From Lachnospiraceae bacterium (lineage in GTDB: Bacteria > Bacillota > Clostridia > Lachnospirales > Lachnospiraceae), in the NCBI GenBank assembly GCA_029071325.1, contig JAIEAP010000003.1, positions 1-64,000 of the forward strand: DNA of 64,000 bases, read 5' to 3'. Under the pieces are notes generated by a model that searched no databases, was not told the DNA's origin, and saw nothing but the letters and a program-made list of their open reading frames with translations. Of this stretch, positions 17,704-27,517 are shown piece after piece. A program made the position numbers and the translations under genes. Numbering within the stretch: position 1 is the stretch's first letter; every line of letters begins with the position of its first letter.

Positions 17704-17964
17704 ATGGAATACGATGAGATCTGTATCGGATATTTTCTGGAGCATCAGTCACAGCTCTTTGACGAGCCTGTGGCAGAAAATCAGGAGGAAGCAGAGGAAT
17801 TCTTGAGCGACTGTATGGCGGTAGTCTGTAAGAATCTGCGTGAAGTGAAGGATTATCTGGATGAAAGCGGAGCCGATATTACTGGCATGAGCGATCAGGA
17901 TATTGAGGAGGCGCAGGAGGTATTTGCACTGCCAGACGGACGTTATCTGGTGGTTGAGGCGTGA
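17704..17964 (+). CDS. Small acidic conserved-looking protein, 86 aa
   Basis: ATG 17704 follows AAGGAGG at 17692-17698, a near-perfect ribosome site, so this start is preferred over the in-frame ATG at 17677 inside maf. The protein is strongly acidic (many D and E), has no membrane span and no signal peptide, and ends in LPDGRYLVVEA. I do not recognise a family. Its place between maf and a secreted foldase suggests a housekeeping role, but nothing in the sequence shows which. Confidence 0.7.
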   Translation: MEYDEICIGYFLEHQSQLFDEPVAENQEEAEEFLSDCMAVVCKNLREVKDYLDESGADITGMSDQDIEEAQEVFALPDGRYLVVEA

Positions 17965-18008
17965 TAAGTATAAGGCTGACGGATGACTTAAGAGGAGCGT
18001 AAACAAAG

Positions 18009-19013
18009 ATGAAACAGAAGAAAAAAGCAAAAAAACAGATACTGGCGCTGTTGCTTGCGTGCTTGTCGCTTCTGCTGTGCGGCTGTAAGATCGGAAACGC
18101 AGATGTGGTTCTGACCACGAATCTGTCCGATGATGAGGTATTCTGTATTGGGAAAAAGACGGTATCCATTGCGGAGGCAAAGGTGTATCTGTGCAATTAT
18201 CAGAATATTTACGGCAGTGCGTACGGGCTGAATCTGTGGGAAAATGATTCCCACAAGGAGGAATTGCAGCAGTATGTGAAGGATGTCGCACTGTCAGAAA
18301 TGACGCGGATCGTTACCATGGCGCAGCTTGCAAGAGAGAAGGATATTGCTCTGACGGGGGAAGAACAGATACTTGTGGAGCAGGCGGCAGAAGCCTATTA
18401 TGATTCTTTGACAGAAGCAGAGCTTGACTACATGAATGTCAGACAGTCTACGATAGAATCGCTGTATGAGGACTATATGCTGGCTCGGAAGGTCTATGAT
18501 ACCCTGACGGAAGGGGTGAATCAGGAGGTCAGCGATGACGAGGCACGGGTCATGGAAGCCAGTGTCATTTATGTAAAGGACCGGAACCGGGCGGCAGAGG
18601 TTCTGAATCAATTGAATTCAGGCAGGGACTATCTGGTTGTAGCGGCGGACTATAACGAGACTGCAGAGTCTGATATGACCTTTGGCAGGGGGACGCTGCC
18701 GCCGGAGGTAGACAAGGTGGCGTTTCAGATGGAGGACGGTCAGGTATCGGAGTGTATCAGTACGGATGACGGCTATTATTTTCTGCAGTGTGTCAATAAG
18801 TATAATCAGGAGTTGACAGACAGTAATAAATCCAGGATTGTAAGAAAAAGGGAGCAGGAAGCCTTTGATGCGGAATACGATGCCTTTGTGGCGAACTTAA
18901 GTTCTGATCTAAACGAAAACGTATGGAAGGAACTGAAACTTCAGACAGACGGAAGCATCACCACCAATAGTTATTTTACAGTGTTTGAACGATACTTTGG
19001 GACCGGGAAGTAA
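18009..19013 (+). CDS. PrsA/SurA-like foldase lipoprotein (parvulin-type), 334 aa
   Basis: GAGGAG near 17991-17996 serves ATG 18009. A basic start and hydrophobic core end in the lipobox LCGC (lipid-bearing C26), so the protein is anchored on the outer face of the membrane. Residues about 85-180 are the helical chaperone arm (SurA_N type). Residues about 185-290 resemble a PpiC rotamase domain (EASVIYVKDRNRA, DYNETAESDMTFGRG, VAFQMEDGQVSECI, GYYFLQCV). The role would be folding of exported proteins, which suits the surface proteins upstream. The parvulin core is somewhat shortened, so isomerase activity is less sure than the family call. Confidence 0.8.
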   Translation: MKQKKKAKKQILALLLACLSLLLCGCKIGNADVVLTTNLSDDEVFCIGKKTVSIAEAKVYLCNYQNIYGSAYGLNLWENDSHKEELQQYVKDVALSEMTRIVTMAQLAREKDIALTGEEQILVEQAAEAYYDSLTEAELDYMNVRQSTIESLYEDYMLARKVYDTLTEGVNQEVSDDEARVMEASVIYVKDRNRAAEVLNQLNSGRDYLVVAADYNETAESDMTFGRGTLPPEVDKVAFQMEDGQVSECISTDDGYYFLQCVNKYNQELTDSNKSRIVRKREQEAFDAEYDAFVANLSSDLNENVWKELKLQTDGSITTNSYFTVFERYFGTGK

Positions 19014-19062
19014 CGGAGAGCAAAGCATAAAAGTATACACATTTTTCAAAGGAGGAAGCTTT

Positions 19063-20595
19063 ATGGAGCCATGGATCATCAAAGCAGGTATTATTGCAGT
19101 CGTTGTTATTCTTCTGATCATCATCTTATGCATTGGATATGTGAAAGCGCCGCCAGACATGGCGTATATCATATCCGGTATCAAGAAGAAATCCAAAATA
19201 ATCATCGGAAAAGCAAGCATACGGATACCGTTTTTTGAGCGTCTTGATAAGTTGACGCTGCGCCTGATCTCCATTGATGTAAAGACCAGTAACGCAGTGC
19301 CCACTGCGGATTATATCAATATCAACGTAGATGCTACCGTCAACATAAAGGTCAGCAACGAACCCTCCAAAATTGCGATTGCTGCGGAGAATTTTCTGAA
19401 TCAGAAAACCGAGTACATAGGGGCAGTGGCACGAGAGGTCCTGGAGGGCAACGTGCGTGAGATCGTGGGAAAGATGAAGCTGGAAGATATGGTTTCAGAC
19501 CGTCAGAAGTTTGCGAATCTGGTAAAGGAAAATGCGGAACCGGACCTTGCCGCAATGGGACTTGATATCATCAGCTTTAATATTCAGAATTTTGTGGATG
19601 GCGATGACGTTATCACAAACCTGGGTATTGATAATATTGTCAAGATCAGAAAAACGGCAGCCGTTGCGAGAGCCGAGAGTGAGCGGGATATCAAGATTGC
19701 CCAGGCGGAGGCCAACAAGCAGAGCAACGACGCGGCTGTGCAGGCGGAGACGGAGATTGCCAAGAAGCAGACGGAGCTTGCCATCAAGAAATCCGAATTG
19801 CAGCAGGAGGCGGATACCAAGCGCGCTATGGCGGATGCGGCATATGAGATCCAGCAGCAGGAACAGCGTAAGAGCATTGAGATTGCCACTGCCAACGCGG
19901 ATATCGCAAAGCAGGAACGCGAGATTGAATTAAGGGAAAAAGAGGTTTCGGTCAAAGAGCGTACACTGGAAGCAGAAGTCAAGAAGCAGGCAGATGCAGA
20001 CCGTTATGCGGCGGAGCAGGCGGCGGACGCGTCTTTGTACCAGAGACAGAAGAAGGCAGAGGCTGAGAAATTCGAGGCAGAGAAGGCTGCAGAGGCAAAG
20101 CAGAAGCAGGCGGAGGCAGACCGGTATGCCAAGGAGCAGGAAGCCATCGGTATCCAGAAGATCGGTGAGGCAGAAGCCGAAATGATCCGTGCAAAGGGAC
20201 TTGCTGAGGCGGAATCCATGGAGAAGAAGGCGGAAGCCTATGCGAAGTACAACAACGCGGCTGTGGCAGAAATGCTGATCAGTATCCTGCCGGCTGTGGC
20301 AGAGAAGGTAGCGCAACCCTTATCCCAGATTGATAAGATCACAATCATCGGCGGGGACGGAGGAAGCAATGGCGTGGAGCAGGTTGCCGGAAACGTTCCG
20401 GCTGTTATGGCAAAGCTCTTTGAATCCATGAAGGAGGCTACCGGTATTGATCTGGCTGAGATCGTCCGTGCAGATACCTATGACGCGAAAGTAAACCGCA
20501 ACGTCAATGTATCGGGTATTTCTCCGGCAGATTTTGCTGCAGGTGAGGGCAGAAACCGCGGTACGCAATCAGGGTTTGACGGAGCAGCAGAGTAA
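19063..20595 (+). CDS. Flotillin-like SPFH-domain membrane protein, 510 aa
   Basis: AAAGGAGGAAGC at 19049-19060 places the start at ATG 19063, although the frame is open upstream. One N-terminal membrane hairpin (AGIIAVVVILLIIILCIGY) is followed by an SPFH/band-7 domain (residues about 30-200) and a long alanine-, glutamate- and lysine-rich coiled coil (about 200-420; EAEKFEAEKAAEAKQKQAEA type). The C-terminal part has AVAEMLISILPAVAEKVAQPL, a flotillin hallmark. Flotillins scaffold functional membrane microdomains and affect secretion and signalling. The usual NfeD partner is missing next to it; instead it follows a foldase lipoprotein. The length is typical of FloT-type proteins. Confidence 0.9.
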   Translation: MEPWIIKAGIIAVVVILLIIILCIGYVKAPPDMAYIISGIKKKSKIIIGKASIRIPFFERLDKLTLRLISIDVKTSNAVPTADYININVDATVNIKVSNEPSKIAIAAENFLNQKTEYIGAVAREVLEGNVREIVGKMKLEDMVSDRQKFANLVKENAEPDLAAMGLDIISFNIQNFVDGDDVITNLGIDNIVKIRKTAAVARAESERDIKIAQAEANKQSNDAAVQAETEIAKKQTELAIKKSELQQEADTKRAMADAAYEIQQQEQRKSIEIATANADIAKQEREIELREKEVSVKERTLEAEVKKQADADRYAAEQAADASLYQRQKKAEAEKFEAEKAAEAKQKQAEADRYAKEQEAIGIQKIGEAEAEMIRAKGLAEAESMEKKAEAYAKYNNAAVAEMLISILPAVAEKVAQPLSQIDKITIIGGDGGSNGVEQVAGNVPAVMAKLFESMKEATGIDLAEIVRADTYDAKVNRNVNVSGISPADFAAGEGRNRGTQSGFDGAAE

Positions 20596-20618
20596 AGTAA
20601 GCAGGCGATATATTTTGA

Positions 20619-20660
20619 AAGGGGTGTACAAAAATCATGTGTGACTTTTGTACACCCCTT
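20619..20660. terminator. 15-bp hairpin between convergent flotillin and htpG genes
   Basis: AAGGGGTGTACAAAA at 20619-20633 pairs perfectly with 20646-20660 around a 12-nt loop. It sits between two converging genes. There is no clear T-run on either side, but the stem is strong, and a stop for both genes is likely. Confidence 0.55.
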
Positions 20661-20733
20661 GGTGTCTGACCAGTTCAGCGTTACGATTGGAGCGAAGTGC
20701 TTGATAAGCAAAATTCCTGTAAATAGGATGTGT

Positions 20734-22848
20734 TTACTTTGTCAGCAGCATCATAATCTCGTTGCTTCTGGCAATAAATTTACTCATGGCATCTACAGAT
20801 AGCTGTTGATTGGACAGGACAGCCAGATCGTAGAGCTGTTCGCAGAACATAGGCACATGTTCGGAGTCTTTATTACTTAAAATGTACTGTACCAGTGCGT
20901 TATTGGCATTTAAGGTCAGGGTCTGATCAGCGGCAAACATGGAAGTGTTCATGCCTCCCATACCGCCCATAGCATACATTTTCATCATATCCTGCATGCG
21001 TCGGCCCTCCTCGGAGAGGGTAATGACGGAAGCAATGTCTGCATTCTTTAATTTCTGAACCTGGATGGTAAGCTTGTCATTTTTTAAAGCATCCTTGAAT
21101 ATCTGGGTCAGAGTATCTGTAGTATCCTTTAAGTCTTCCTCAGAAGCTTCTTCCTTTAAGGACTCCGTCAGATCTGCATCAATGCGCATGAAGCGGAACT
21201 TCTCATTGCGCTGCTCCAGCTGGCTGATAAATGAGGTGTCGATGTTATGGTCAAGGATTACCGCATCCATGCCTTCTTCACGGAACATCTTGATATACTG
21301 TCCCTGCTGTATCTTGTCGGTGACATAGTAGATGGTTTTTCTGACATCCTTTTCTTCCACATCTTCTCCGGCATCCGTATCCCCGGCAGCATCTGTGCCG
21401 TCCGCGTTTTCCACGGTGCTTTCCGCAGTGTCTGCATTGTCGCTGTCCGCCGTTTCAGAGGTCTCCTCGTCTGCCTTTAAGAGCTCCGGCAGCGTCAGGT
21501 ATTTGTCTTCCAGGTTCTTAAAGAGGATATAGTCATTCATTTTGTCGCAGAACTTGGTGTCTTTTAAGCAGCCAAACTTGATGAAGGGGCTGATGTCATC
21601 CCAATATTTCTCATAAGCTTCTTTTTCAGTCTTGCACATACCGCTGAGCTTATCTGCAACCTTCTTGCTGATGTAATCTGCAATCTTTTTCACGAAGCCG
21701 TCGTTCTGCAGTGCGCTTCTGGAAACGTTCAAAGGCAGATCCGGGCAGTCGATGACACCTTTTAAGAGCATCAGGAACTCGGGGATAACCTCCTTGATAT
21801 TGTCTGCAATAAATACCTGATTGTTATACAGCTTAATGGTTCCTTCGATGGAATCGTATTCTGTGTTGATCTTGGGGAAATACAGGATTCCTTTCAGGTT
21901 GAAGGGATAGTCCATGTTCAGATGGATCCAGAACAGAGGCTCCTTGTAATCCATAAATACTTTGCGGTAAAACGCCTTGTATTCCTCCTCGGTGCATTCA
22001 TTTGGGCTCTTGGTCCATAGCGGGGTAGTATCGTTTAACGGAACCGGGCGCTTAACGATCTTCAGTTTCTCTTTCTTTGGGGAAATCTCTACGATTTCTT
22101 TTTCGCCGTTTTCATTCTCTTTTTCTTCGGTCTTAGCTTCCTCCACAATGGTTTCCACCACGGTGTCGGTGTCCAGCTTGTCCGCAGCGTCAATGGTCTC
22201 GTATTCTGTCTCGGCGTTTGCCTTGGTCAGGAAGATGGGCACCGGCATGAAGGAGCAGTATTTTTCAATTACTTCCTTTGCGCGGTACTCATTGGCGAAT
22301 TCCAACGCGTCTTCATTCAGGAAAAGGGTGATCTTGGTTCCCACCTCGGCCATGTCGCCGTCGCGCATATCGAATTCCGTGCCGCCGTCGCACTCCCAGT
22401 GCACGGCCTGTGCGCCGTCCCGGTAGGAGAGCGTATCAATGTGAACTTCATCCGCTACCATAAAGGCAGAGTAGAAGCCCAGTCCGAAATGGCCGATGAT
22501 CTGATCCTCATTTGCCTTGTCCTTATATTTCTCCAGGAAATCTGTTGCGCCGGAAAATGCGATCTGATTAATATATTCCTCCACCTCATCTGCGGTCATG
22601 CCAAGTCCGTTATCGATGAATGTCAGGGTTTTTTCTTCCGGGTTTACGATGACATCGATCTTCGCCTTGTAGTCTGCGGGGAAGGTGTATTCGCCCATCA
22701 TTTCCAGTTTCTTTAACTTGGTGATGGCATCACAGCCGTTGGAGACCAGCTCCCGGTAGAAGATGTCATGGTCGGAATACATCCATTTCTTAATGATGGG
22801 GAAAATATTTTCACTGCTTATGGAAAGACTTCCATGTTTGTTGCTCAT
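20734..22848 (-). CDS. htpG: Hsp90-family chaperone HtpG with acidic insertion, 704 aa
   Basis: The start is ATG at 22848: reading the minus strand, AAGGAG lies 8-9 bases before it, while the GTG three codons upstream overlaps the ribosome site. The N-terminal ATPase shows the GHKL motifs SNGCDAITKL, DNGLGMTADEV and GHFGLGFYSAFMVAD. The middle domain has RSALQND in LNVSRSALQND. Two insertions make it longer than the about 625 residues of E. coli HtpG: a charged loop near residues 220-260 (EEAKTEEKENENGEKE) and an acidic D/E/T-rich stretch near 455-505. The C-terminal dimer part follows. A CIRCE element and a sigma-A promoter lie directly upstream, so HrcA control is likely. HtpG helps refold proteins under stress in the cytoplasm. 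Confidence 0.95.
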   Translation of the reverse strand: MSNKHGSLSISSENIFPIIKKWMYSDHDIFYRELVSNGCDAITKLKKLEMMGEYTFPADYKAKIDVIVNPEEKTLTFIDNGLGMTADEVEEYINQIAFSGATDFLEKYKDKANEDQIIGHFGLGFYSAFMVADEVHIDTLSYRDGAQAVHWECDGGTEFDMRDGDMAEVGTKITLFLNEDALEFANEYRAKEVIEKYCSFMPVPIFLTKANAETEYETIDAADKLDTDTVVETIVEEAKTEEKENENGEKEIVEISPKKEKLKIVKRPVPLNDTTPLWTKSPNECTEEEYKAFYRKVFMDYKEPLFWIHLNMDYPFNLKGILYFPKINTEYDSIEGTIKLYNNQVFIADNIKEVIPEFLMLLKGVIDCPDLPLNVSRSALQNDGFVKKIADYISKKVADKLSGMCKTEKEAYEKYWDDISPFIKFGCLKDTKFCDKMNDYILFKNLEDKYLTLPELLKADEETSETADSDNADTAESTVENADGTDAAGDTDAGEDVEEKDVRKTIYYVTDKIQQGQYIKMFREEGMDAVILDHNIDTSFISQLEQRNEKFRFMRIDADLTESLKEEASEEDLKDTTDTLTQIFKDALKNDKLTIQVQKLKNADIASVITLSEEGRRMQDMMKMYAMGGMGGMNTSMFAADQTLTLNANNALVQYILSNKDSEHVPMFCEQLYDLAVLSNQQLSVDAMSKFIARSNEIMMLLTK

Positions 22849-22884
22849 GTTGAACACTCCTTTTCGTCTTATAATCTATAAGAA

Positions 22885-22913
22885 ATATTAAACGCAAAAA
22901 AAATAAAAGTCAA
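22885..22913 (-). promoter_or_regulatory. Sigma-A promoter of htpG
   Basis: On the minus strand TTGACT (22913-22908), a 17-nt spacer and TAATAT (22890-22885) match the vegetative consensus, about 37 bases upstream of the htpG start. Confidence 0.8.
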
Positions 22914-22920
22914 TAGAAAA

Positions 22921-22947
22921 TTAGCACTCTTTTAAAAAGAGTGCTAA
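22921..22947. promoter_or_regulatory. CIRCE element (HrcA operator) upstream of htpG
   Basis: TTAGCACTC-N9-GAGTGCTAA matches the CIRCE consensus at all 18 positions with the standard 9-nt spacer. It lies 7 bases upstream of the htpG -35 box rather than between promoter and gene. The inverted repeat is followed on the minus strand by TTTTC, so it may also end transcription coming from the upstream gene. Confidence 0.92.
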
Positions 22948-22998
22948 CAAATTAGCTGAAATGCCCAGAATATAAGGATTGTGTGAATTCTAAAAAGT

Positions 22999-25900
22999 TT
23001 ATAAATTTAAATTTTTATTAGCCGTGGACAGCATCAGCTTGATGCGGTTCAACTGGTTTACCTCGCTGGCGCCGGGATCGTAATCGATGGCCACAATATT
23101 GGACAGAGGATACTGGTGGCGCAGCTTTTTGATAACTCCCTTGCCCACTACATGGTTCGGCAGGCAGGCAAAGGGCTGTGTGCATACAATGTTATTGGTG
23201 CCGGTGTGTATGAGCTCCAGCATTTCTCCTGTCAAAAACCATCCCTCGCCGGTCTGATTGCCTTCCGATACGATCTCGGAAGCATATGCCGCAAGCTTTT
23301 CAATGCGTGCCGGTGGGTCGAAATGTTTACTCTTCTCAAATTCATCTCTGGCAGCGCTTCTAAGCCACTCGAAGAAACGGATGCCCAGATTGGAATTCCG
23401 GGCGGATTTCTTGCTCATGCCGAGATGTTCTGTCTTAAAGTTCTGATTGTAGAAGCAGTAGAGCAGAAAGTCTGTCAGATCCGGCATGACTGCCTCGGCG
23501 CCTTCTGCCTCCAGAAGATCCACCAGATAGTTATTTGCCATAGGCAGGAACTTGACCAGGATTTCTCCCACAACACCCACCCTGGGTTTCTTGATATCCA
23601 GCATGGGCAGGTTGTCAAAGTCACGGATGATCTCACGGCACATGCGTTTATATTTCCGGTGGGAGACAGGTCCCTTCTTGGACACAAAGGCGATGACCCG
23701 TGCTTTCCACTTTTCGTGTAGGGCATTGGCGGAGCCGGGAACGGCTTCATACGGCCGGGTGCGGTACAGGCAGCGCATAAAGATGTCGCCGAAGATCAGC
23801 GCATACAGACCGTGTTGGATCAACTGCGGAGTCAATTTAAAGCCCGGATTTTTCTCAAGCCCGCTTAAGTTGATGGAGATAACCGGTACGTCCGGGTATC
23901 CTGCTTTCTCAAGCGCCCGGCGGATGAACCCGATGTAATTGCTGGCGCGGCAGCCGCCTCCCGTCTGGGAGATCAGGATTGCAGTCTTGCTCATATCGTA
24001 TTCGCCGGACATGACGGCGCTCATGATCTGACCCACCACGATCAGGGAAGGGTAGCAGGCGTCATTGTTTACGAAACGCAGTCCCACGTCCACAGAGCTT
24101 CTGCTGTCGCTGTCCATGACCACCAGACGGTAGCCTGCCGCCTGGAATGCAGGCTCCAGAAGGTCGAAATGGATCGGCGTCATCTGGGGGCACAGAATGG
24201 TATAGTTTTTACGCATTTCCTTGGTAAATACCACACGTTCAAAGCTGGAAGGAACAATGTTGCGCTTCTCGTTTCGTTCTTCCTTGACACGGATGGCGGC
24301 AAGGAGAGAGCGGATACGGATGCGGGCGGCCCCCAGATTGTTGACTTCATCTATTTTCAGGCAGGTGTAGATCTTGCCCGAATTGCACAGAATGTCGCTG
24401 ACACAGTCCGTGGTCACAGCGTCCAGACCGCAGCCGAAGGAATTTAACTGGATCAGATCCAGATTATCCTGGGTTTTGACATAATTGGCAGCGGCATAGA
24501 GCCTGGAATGGTACATCCACTGATCCATAACGATAAGGGGACGTTCCACATCGGCAAGATGCGAGATGGAATCCTCTGTCAGCACAGCGATGCCGTAAGA
24601 GTTAATAAGCTCCGGGATACCGTGATTGATCTCGGGATCCACATGATAGGGGCGTCCTGCAAGGACGATGCCGCGTCTGCCGGTATCCTTAAGGTATTGT
24701 AAGGTCTCTTCTCCTTTGCGTTTGATATCCTCCCTTGCCTGAGCCAGTTCTTCCCATGCAGCCGCCGCGGCAGCGGTAATCTCGGCAGCCGGGATGTCGA
24801 ATTCTTTGGTAAAGACTTTCACTAACTGTTCACTCAATGCTTCCAGGGAAGCAAAGGACATGAAGGGATTTAAGAACCTTACCTGTCCGGATGTGATCTC
24901 GTCTACGTTGTTTTTGATATTCTCTGCGTAGGAGGTTACGATGGGACAGTTGTAGTGGTTGTTGGAATCCGGAAACTCATTGCGCTCATAGGGAATGCAG
25001 GGGTAGAAAATAAAGTCTGCCTGCTGTGCAATGAGCCAGGAAATATGTCCGTGTGCCAGCTTGGCGGGATAGCACTCCGATTCGCTGGGGATAGAGTCAA
25101 TTCCCATCTCATAAATCTTACGGGTAGATTGGGGAGACAGGATCACACGGAACTTGAGCGCTGCAAAAAAGGTTGCCCAGAAGGGATAATTTTCATAGAA
25201 ATTCAATACTCTGGGCAGCCCCACAGTACCCCGCAGCGCGTCCTTCTCACTTAAGGGCTCGTAGGCGAACATGCGCTCATTCTTATATTCATAAAGGTTC
25301 GGAATATTTTCTTTATTCTTTTCTTTTCCAAGACCGCGTTCGCAGCGGTTGCCGGTAATGTAGGAGCGGCCGCCGGAAAAGCGGTTCACAGTCAGTAGGC
25401 AGTGGTTGGTACAGCCCTGGCATCGCGTCAATCTGGTGTCGTACTCCAGGTTACAGATATCTTCTAAGGACAGCATCGTAGAGCGTGTGCCGCAGGCATG
25501 TCGTTCCCTGGCGATCAGGGCGGCTCCGAAGGCGCCCATGATACCTGCGATATTGGGACGGATTGCCTGGCAGCCGGAAATTTTCTCAAAGCTGCGAAGT
25601 ACCGCGTCATTGTAAAATGTACCGCCCTGTACTACCATGTGTTCTCCAAGATCTTTGGCATCGGACAGCTTAATAACCTTAAAGAGAGCGTTCTTGATGA
25701 CGGAATAGGCAAGTCCTGCGGAGATATCTGCAACGCTGGCCCCTTCCTTCTGCGCCTGTTTTACCTTGGAATTCATGAATACGGTACAACGTGTTCCAAG
25801 GTCAATGGGATTTTTGGCAAAGAGCGCCTCCTGGGCAAAGTCCTGCACACTGTAGTTTAAGGACTTGGCAAAGGTCTCGATGAAAGAACCGCAGCCGGAA

Positions 25901-27243
25901 GAACAGGCCTCGTTGAGCTGTACGCTGTCCACGGTCTGGTTCTTGATCTTGATGCATTTCATATCCTGTCCGCCGATATCCAGGATACAATCCACCTCAG
26001 GGTTGAAGAAGGCGGCAGCATAATAGTGTGCCACAGTCTCAACCTCACCCTCGTCCAGCATCAGTGCAGCCTTTAACAATGCTTCGCCATAGCCGGTGGA
26101 GCAGGAGTGTACGATGTGGGCGTCTTCCGGAAGAAGCTCATAAATCTCCTTGATGGAACGGATGGCGGTAGCAAGCGGGCTGCCGTCATTGTTGCTGTAG
26201 AAGGAGTAGAGCAGGGAACCGTCCTCGCCTACCAGTGCAATTTTGGTGGTGGTAGAACCAGCGTCAATGCCAAGATAACAGTTGCCCTCATAAGTGGCAA
26301 GATCTGCGGTCTTGACATGGTGGCTGTTATGGCGGTCACAGAATGCTCTGTAATCTTCAACACTGGTAAACAGCGGTTCCATACGCGCTACTTCGAACTC
26401 CATCTTGATATCGGAGGATAATTTATTTAAAATCTGGGTCAGGTCAAATGTGACTTCCGGTTTGTGGTTCAGTGCAGAGCCGATGGCGGCGAACAGATGG
26501 GAGTTCTCCGGTGTGATGGCATGCTCGTCATCCAGCTTCAGTGTGCGGATGAATGCTGCTTTCAGCTCCGACAGGAAATGCAGAGGGCCGCCTAAGAACG
26601 CCACATGTCCGCGGATTGGTTTGCCGCAGGCAAGACCGCTGATGGTCTGGTTGACCACTGCCTGGAAAATGGAGGCGGACAGATCCTCTCTGGTAGCTCC
26701 CTCGTTGATGAGGGGCTGGATATCCGTCTTGGCAAACACGCCGCAGCGTGCAGCAATCGGATAGATTGCCTGATAGCTTTTGGCGTATGCATTCAGTCCG
26801 GAAGCATCTGTCTGGATCAATGACGCCATCTGATCGATAAAAGAACCGGTGCCGCCGGCACAGATTCCGTTCATGCGCTGTTCTACATTGCCTCCCTCAA
26901 AGTAAATGATTTTGGCATCCTCGCCGCCCAGCTCGATTGCCACGTCCGTCTGGGGGGCGTAGTGCTGCAGTGCGGTAGACACGGAAATGACCTCCTGTAC
27001 AAAAGGAATTTCCAGATGTTTGGCCAGTGTCAGACCGCCTGAGCCTGTGATCATAGGGGAGAGCTTAAGATCCCCCAGTTTTTGGAAGGCTTTCTCAAGC
27101 AGGGCAACAAGCGTTTCACGGATGTTTGCGAAATGCCGTTCATAATCGGAGAACAGCAGAGTATCCGCCTCATCCAGAATCGCAATTTTTACGGTTGTGG
27201 AGCCAATGTCTATTCCCAGTTTATAAAGCTTATTGTTTTCCAT
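22999..27243 (-). CDS. 2-hydroxyacyl-CoA dehydratase activator-like double ATPase with C-terminal dehydratase-like region, 1414 aa
   Basis: The start is ATG 27243, with AAAGGTGAT just before it on the minus strand. Two BadF/BadG/HgdC ATPase units of the ASKHA fold are visible: [16 protein letters not shown] (about residues 7-22) and [16 protein letters not shown] (about 325-340), each with its cysteine and glycine cluster ([22 protein letters not shown]). The second half contains a DUF2229-like region ([29 protein letters not shown]) and a part similar to dehydratase subunits ([17 protein letters not shown]). The family uses ATP and an iron-sulfur cluster to pass electrons to a dehydratase. 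No separate dehydratase subunits are nearby, so the target is unknown. Such large fused proteins are widespread in Clostridia; the length fits. Confidence 0.88.
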   Translation of the reverse strand: MENNKLYKLGIDIGSTTVKIAILDEADTLLFSDYERHFANIRETLVALLEKAFQKLGDLKLSPMITGSGGLTLAKHLEIPFVQEVISVSTALQHYAPQTDVAIELGGEDAKIIYFEGGNVEQRMNGICAGGTGSFIDQMASLIQTDASGLNAYAKSYQAIYPIAARCGVFAKTDIQPLINEGATREDLSASIFQAVVNQTISGLACGKPIRGHVAFLGGPLHFLSELKAAFIRTLKLDDEHAITPENSHLFAAIGSALNHKPEVTFDLTQILNKLSSDIKMEFEVARMEPLFTSVEDYRAFCDRHNSHHVKTADLATYEGNCYLGIDAGSTTTKIALVGEDGSLLYSFYSNNDGSPLATAIRSIKEIYELLPEDAHIVHSCSTGYGEALLKAALMLDEGEVETVAHYYAAAFFNPEVDCILDIGGQDMKCIKIKNQTVDSVQLNEACSSGCGSFIETFAKSLNYSVQDFAQEALFAKNPIDLGTRCTVFMNSKVKQAQKEGASVADISAGLAYSVIKNALFKVIKLSDAKDLGEHMVVQGGTFYNDAVLRSFEKISGCQAIRPNIAGIMGAFGAALIARERHACGTRSTMLSLEDICNLEYDTRLTRCQGCTNHCLLTVNRFSGGRSYITGNRCERGLGKEKNKENIPNLYEYKNERMFAYEPLSEKDALRGTVGLPRVLNFYENYPFWATFFAALKFRVILSPQSTRKIYEMGIDSIPSESECYPAKLAHGHISWLIAQQADFIFYPCIPYERNEFPDSNNHYNCPIVTSYAENIKNNVDEITSGQVRFLNPFMSFASLEALSEQLVKVFTKEFDIPAAEITAAAAAAWEELAQAREDIKRKGEETLQYLKDTGRRGIVLAGRPYHVDPEINHGIPELINSYGIAVLTEDSISHLADVERPLIVMDQWMYHSRLYAAANYVKTQDNLDLIQLNSFGCGLDAVTTDCVSDILCNSGKIYTCLKIDEVNNLGAARIRIRSLLAAIRVKEERNEKRNIVPSSFERVVFTKEMRKNYTILCPQMTPIHFDLLEPAFQAAGYRLVVMDSDSRSSVDVGLRFVNNDACYPSLIVVGQIMSAVMSGEYDMSKTAILISQTGGGCRASNYIGFIRRALEKAGYPDVPVISINLSGLEKNPGFKLTPQLIQHGLYALIFGDIFMRCLYRTRPYEAVPGSANALHEKWKARVIAFVSKKGPVSHRKYKRMCREIIRDFDNLPMLDIKKPRVGVVGEILVKFLPMANNYLVDLLEAEGAEAVMPDLTDFLLYCFYNQNFKTEHLGMSKKSARNSNLGIRFFEWLRSAARDEFEKSKHFDPPARIEKLAAYASEIVSEGNQTGEGWFLTGEMLELIHTGTNNIVCTQPFACLPNHVVGKGVIKKLRHQYPLSNIVAIDYDPGASEVNQLNRIKLMLSTANKNLNL

Positions 27244-27320
27244 TGTAATCACCTTTTTATAATATAATGTCTGTTGCTACCTATTAATAAGATGCGCATC
27301 CGCATCACCAAAACAAAGAC

Positions 27321-27349
27321 ATTATACGACAGGATATTGCAAAAAACAA
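27321..27349 (-). promoter_or_regulatory. Sigma-A promoter of the activator gene
   Basis: On the minus strand TTGTTT (27349-27344), 17 nt, TATAAT (27326-27321). The transcript would have a leader of about 70 nt with a small GATGCG/CGCATC hairpin at 27291-27306. Confidence 0.7.
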
Positions 27350-27435
27350 TTGATTTTTTGTTTTTCATACGATGTTAATTTTTCCAGAGTTACCAATTGA
27401 CCGATTCTGGTCATGTGGGCGGAGAGAGCAGTGTG

Positions 27436-27464
27436 TTGTGGAATTCCGGATATAATGTTATAAT
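27436..27464 (+). promoter_or_regulatory. Sigma-A promoter of the rhomboid-like gene
   Basis: TTGTGG at 27436-27441, 17-nt spacer, TATAAT at 27459-27464. It points away from the activator promoter, so the 270-bp gap is a divergent promoter region. Confidence 0.65.
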
Positions 27465-27517
27465 GTATTTCGAAAAAACCTGATTTAGAATGGTTATTAG
27501 GAAGAAGAGGTAAAAAG

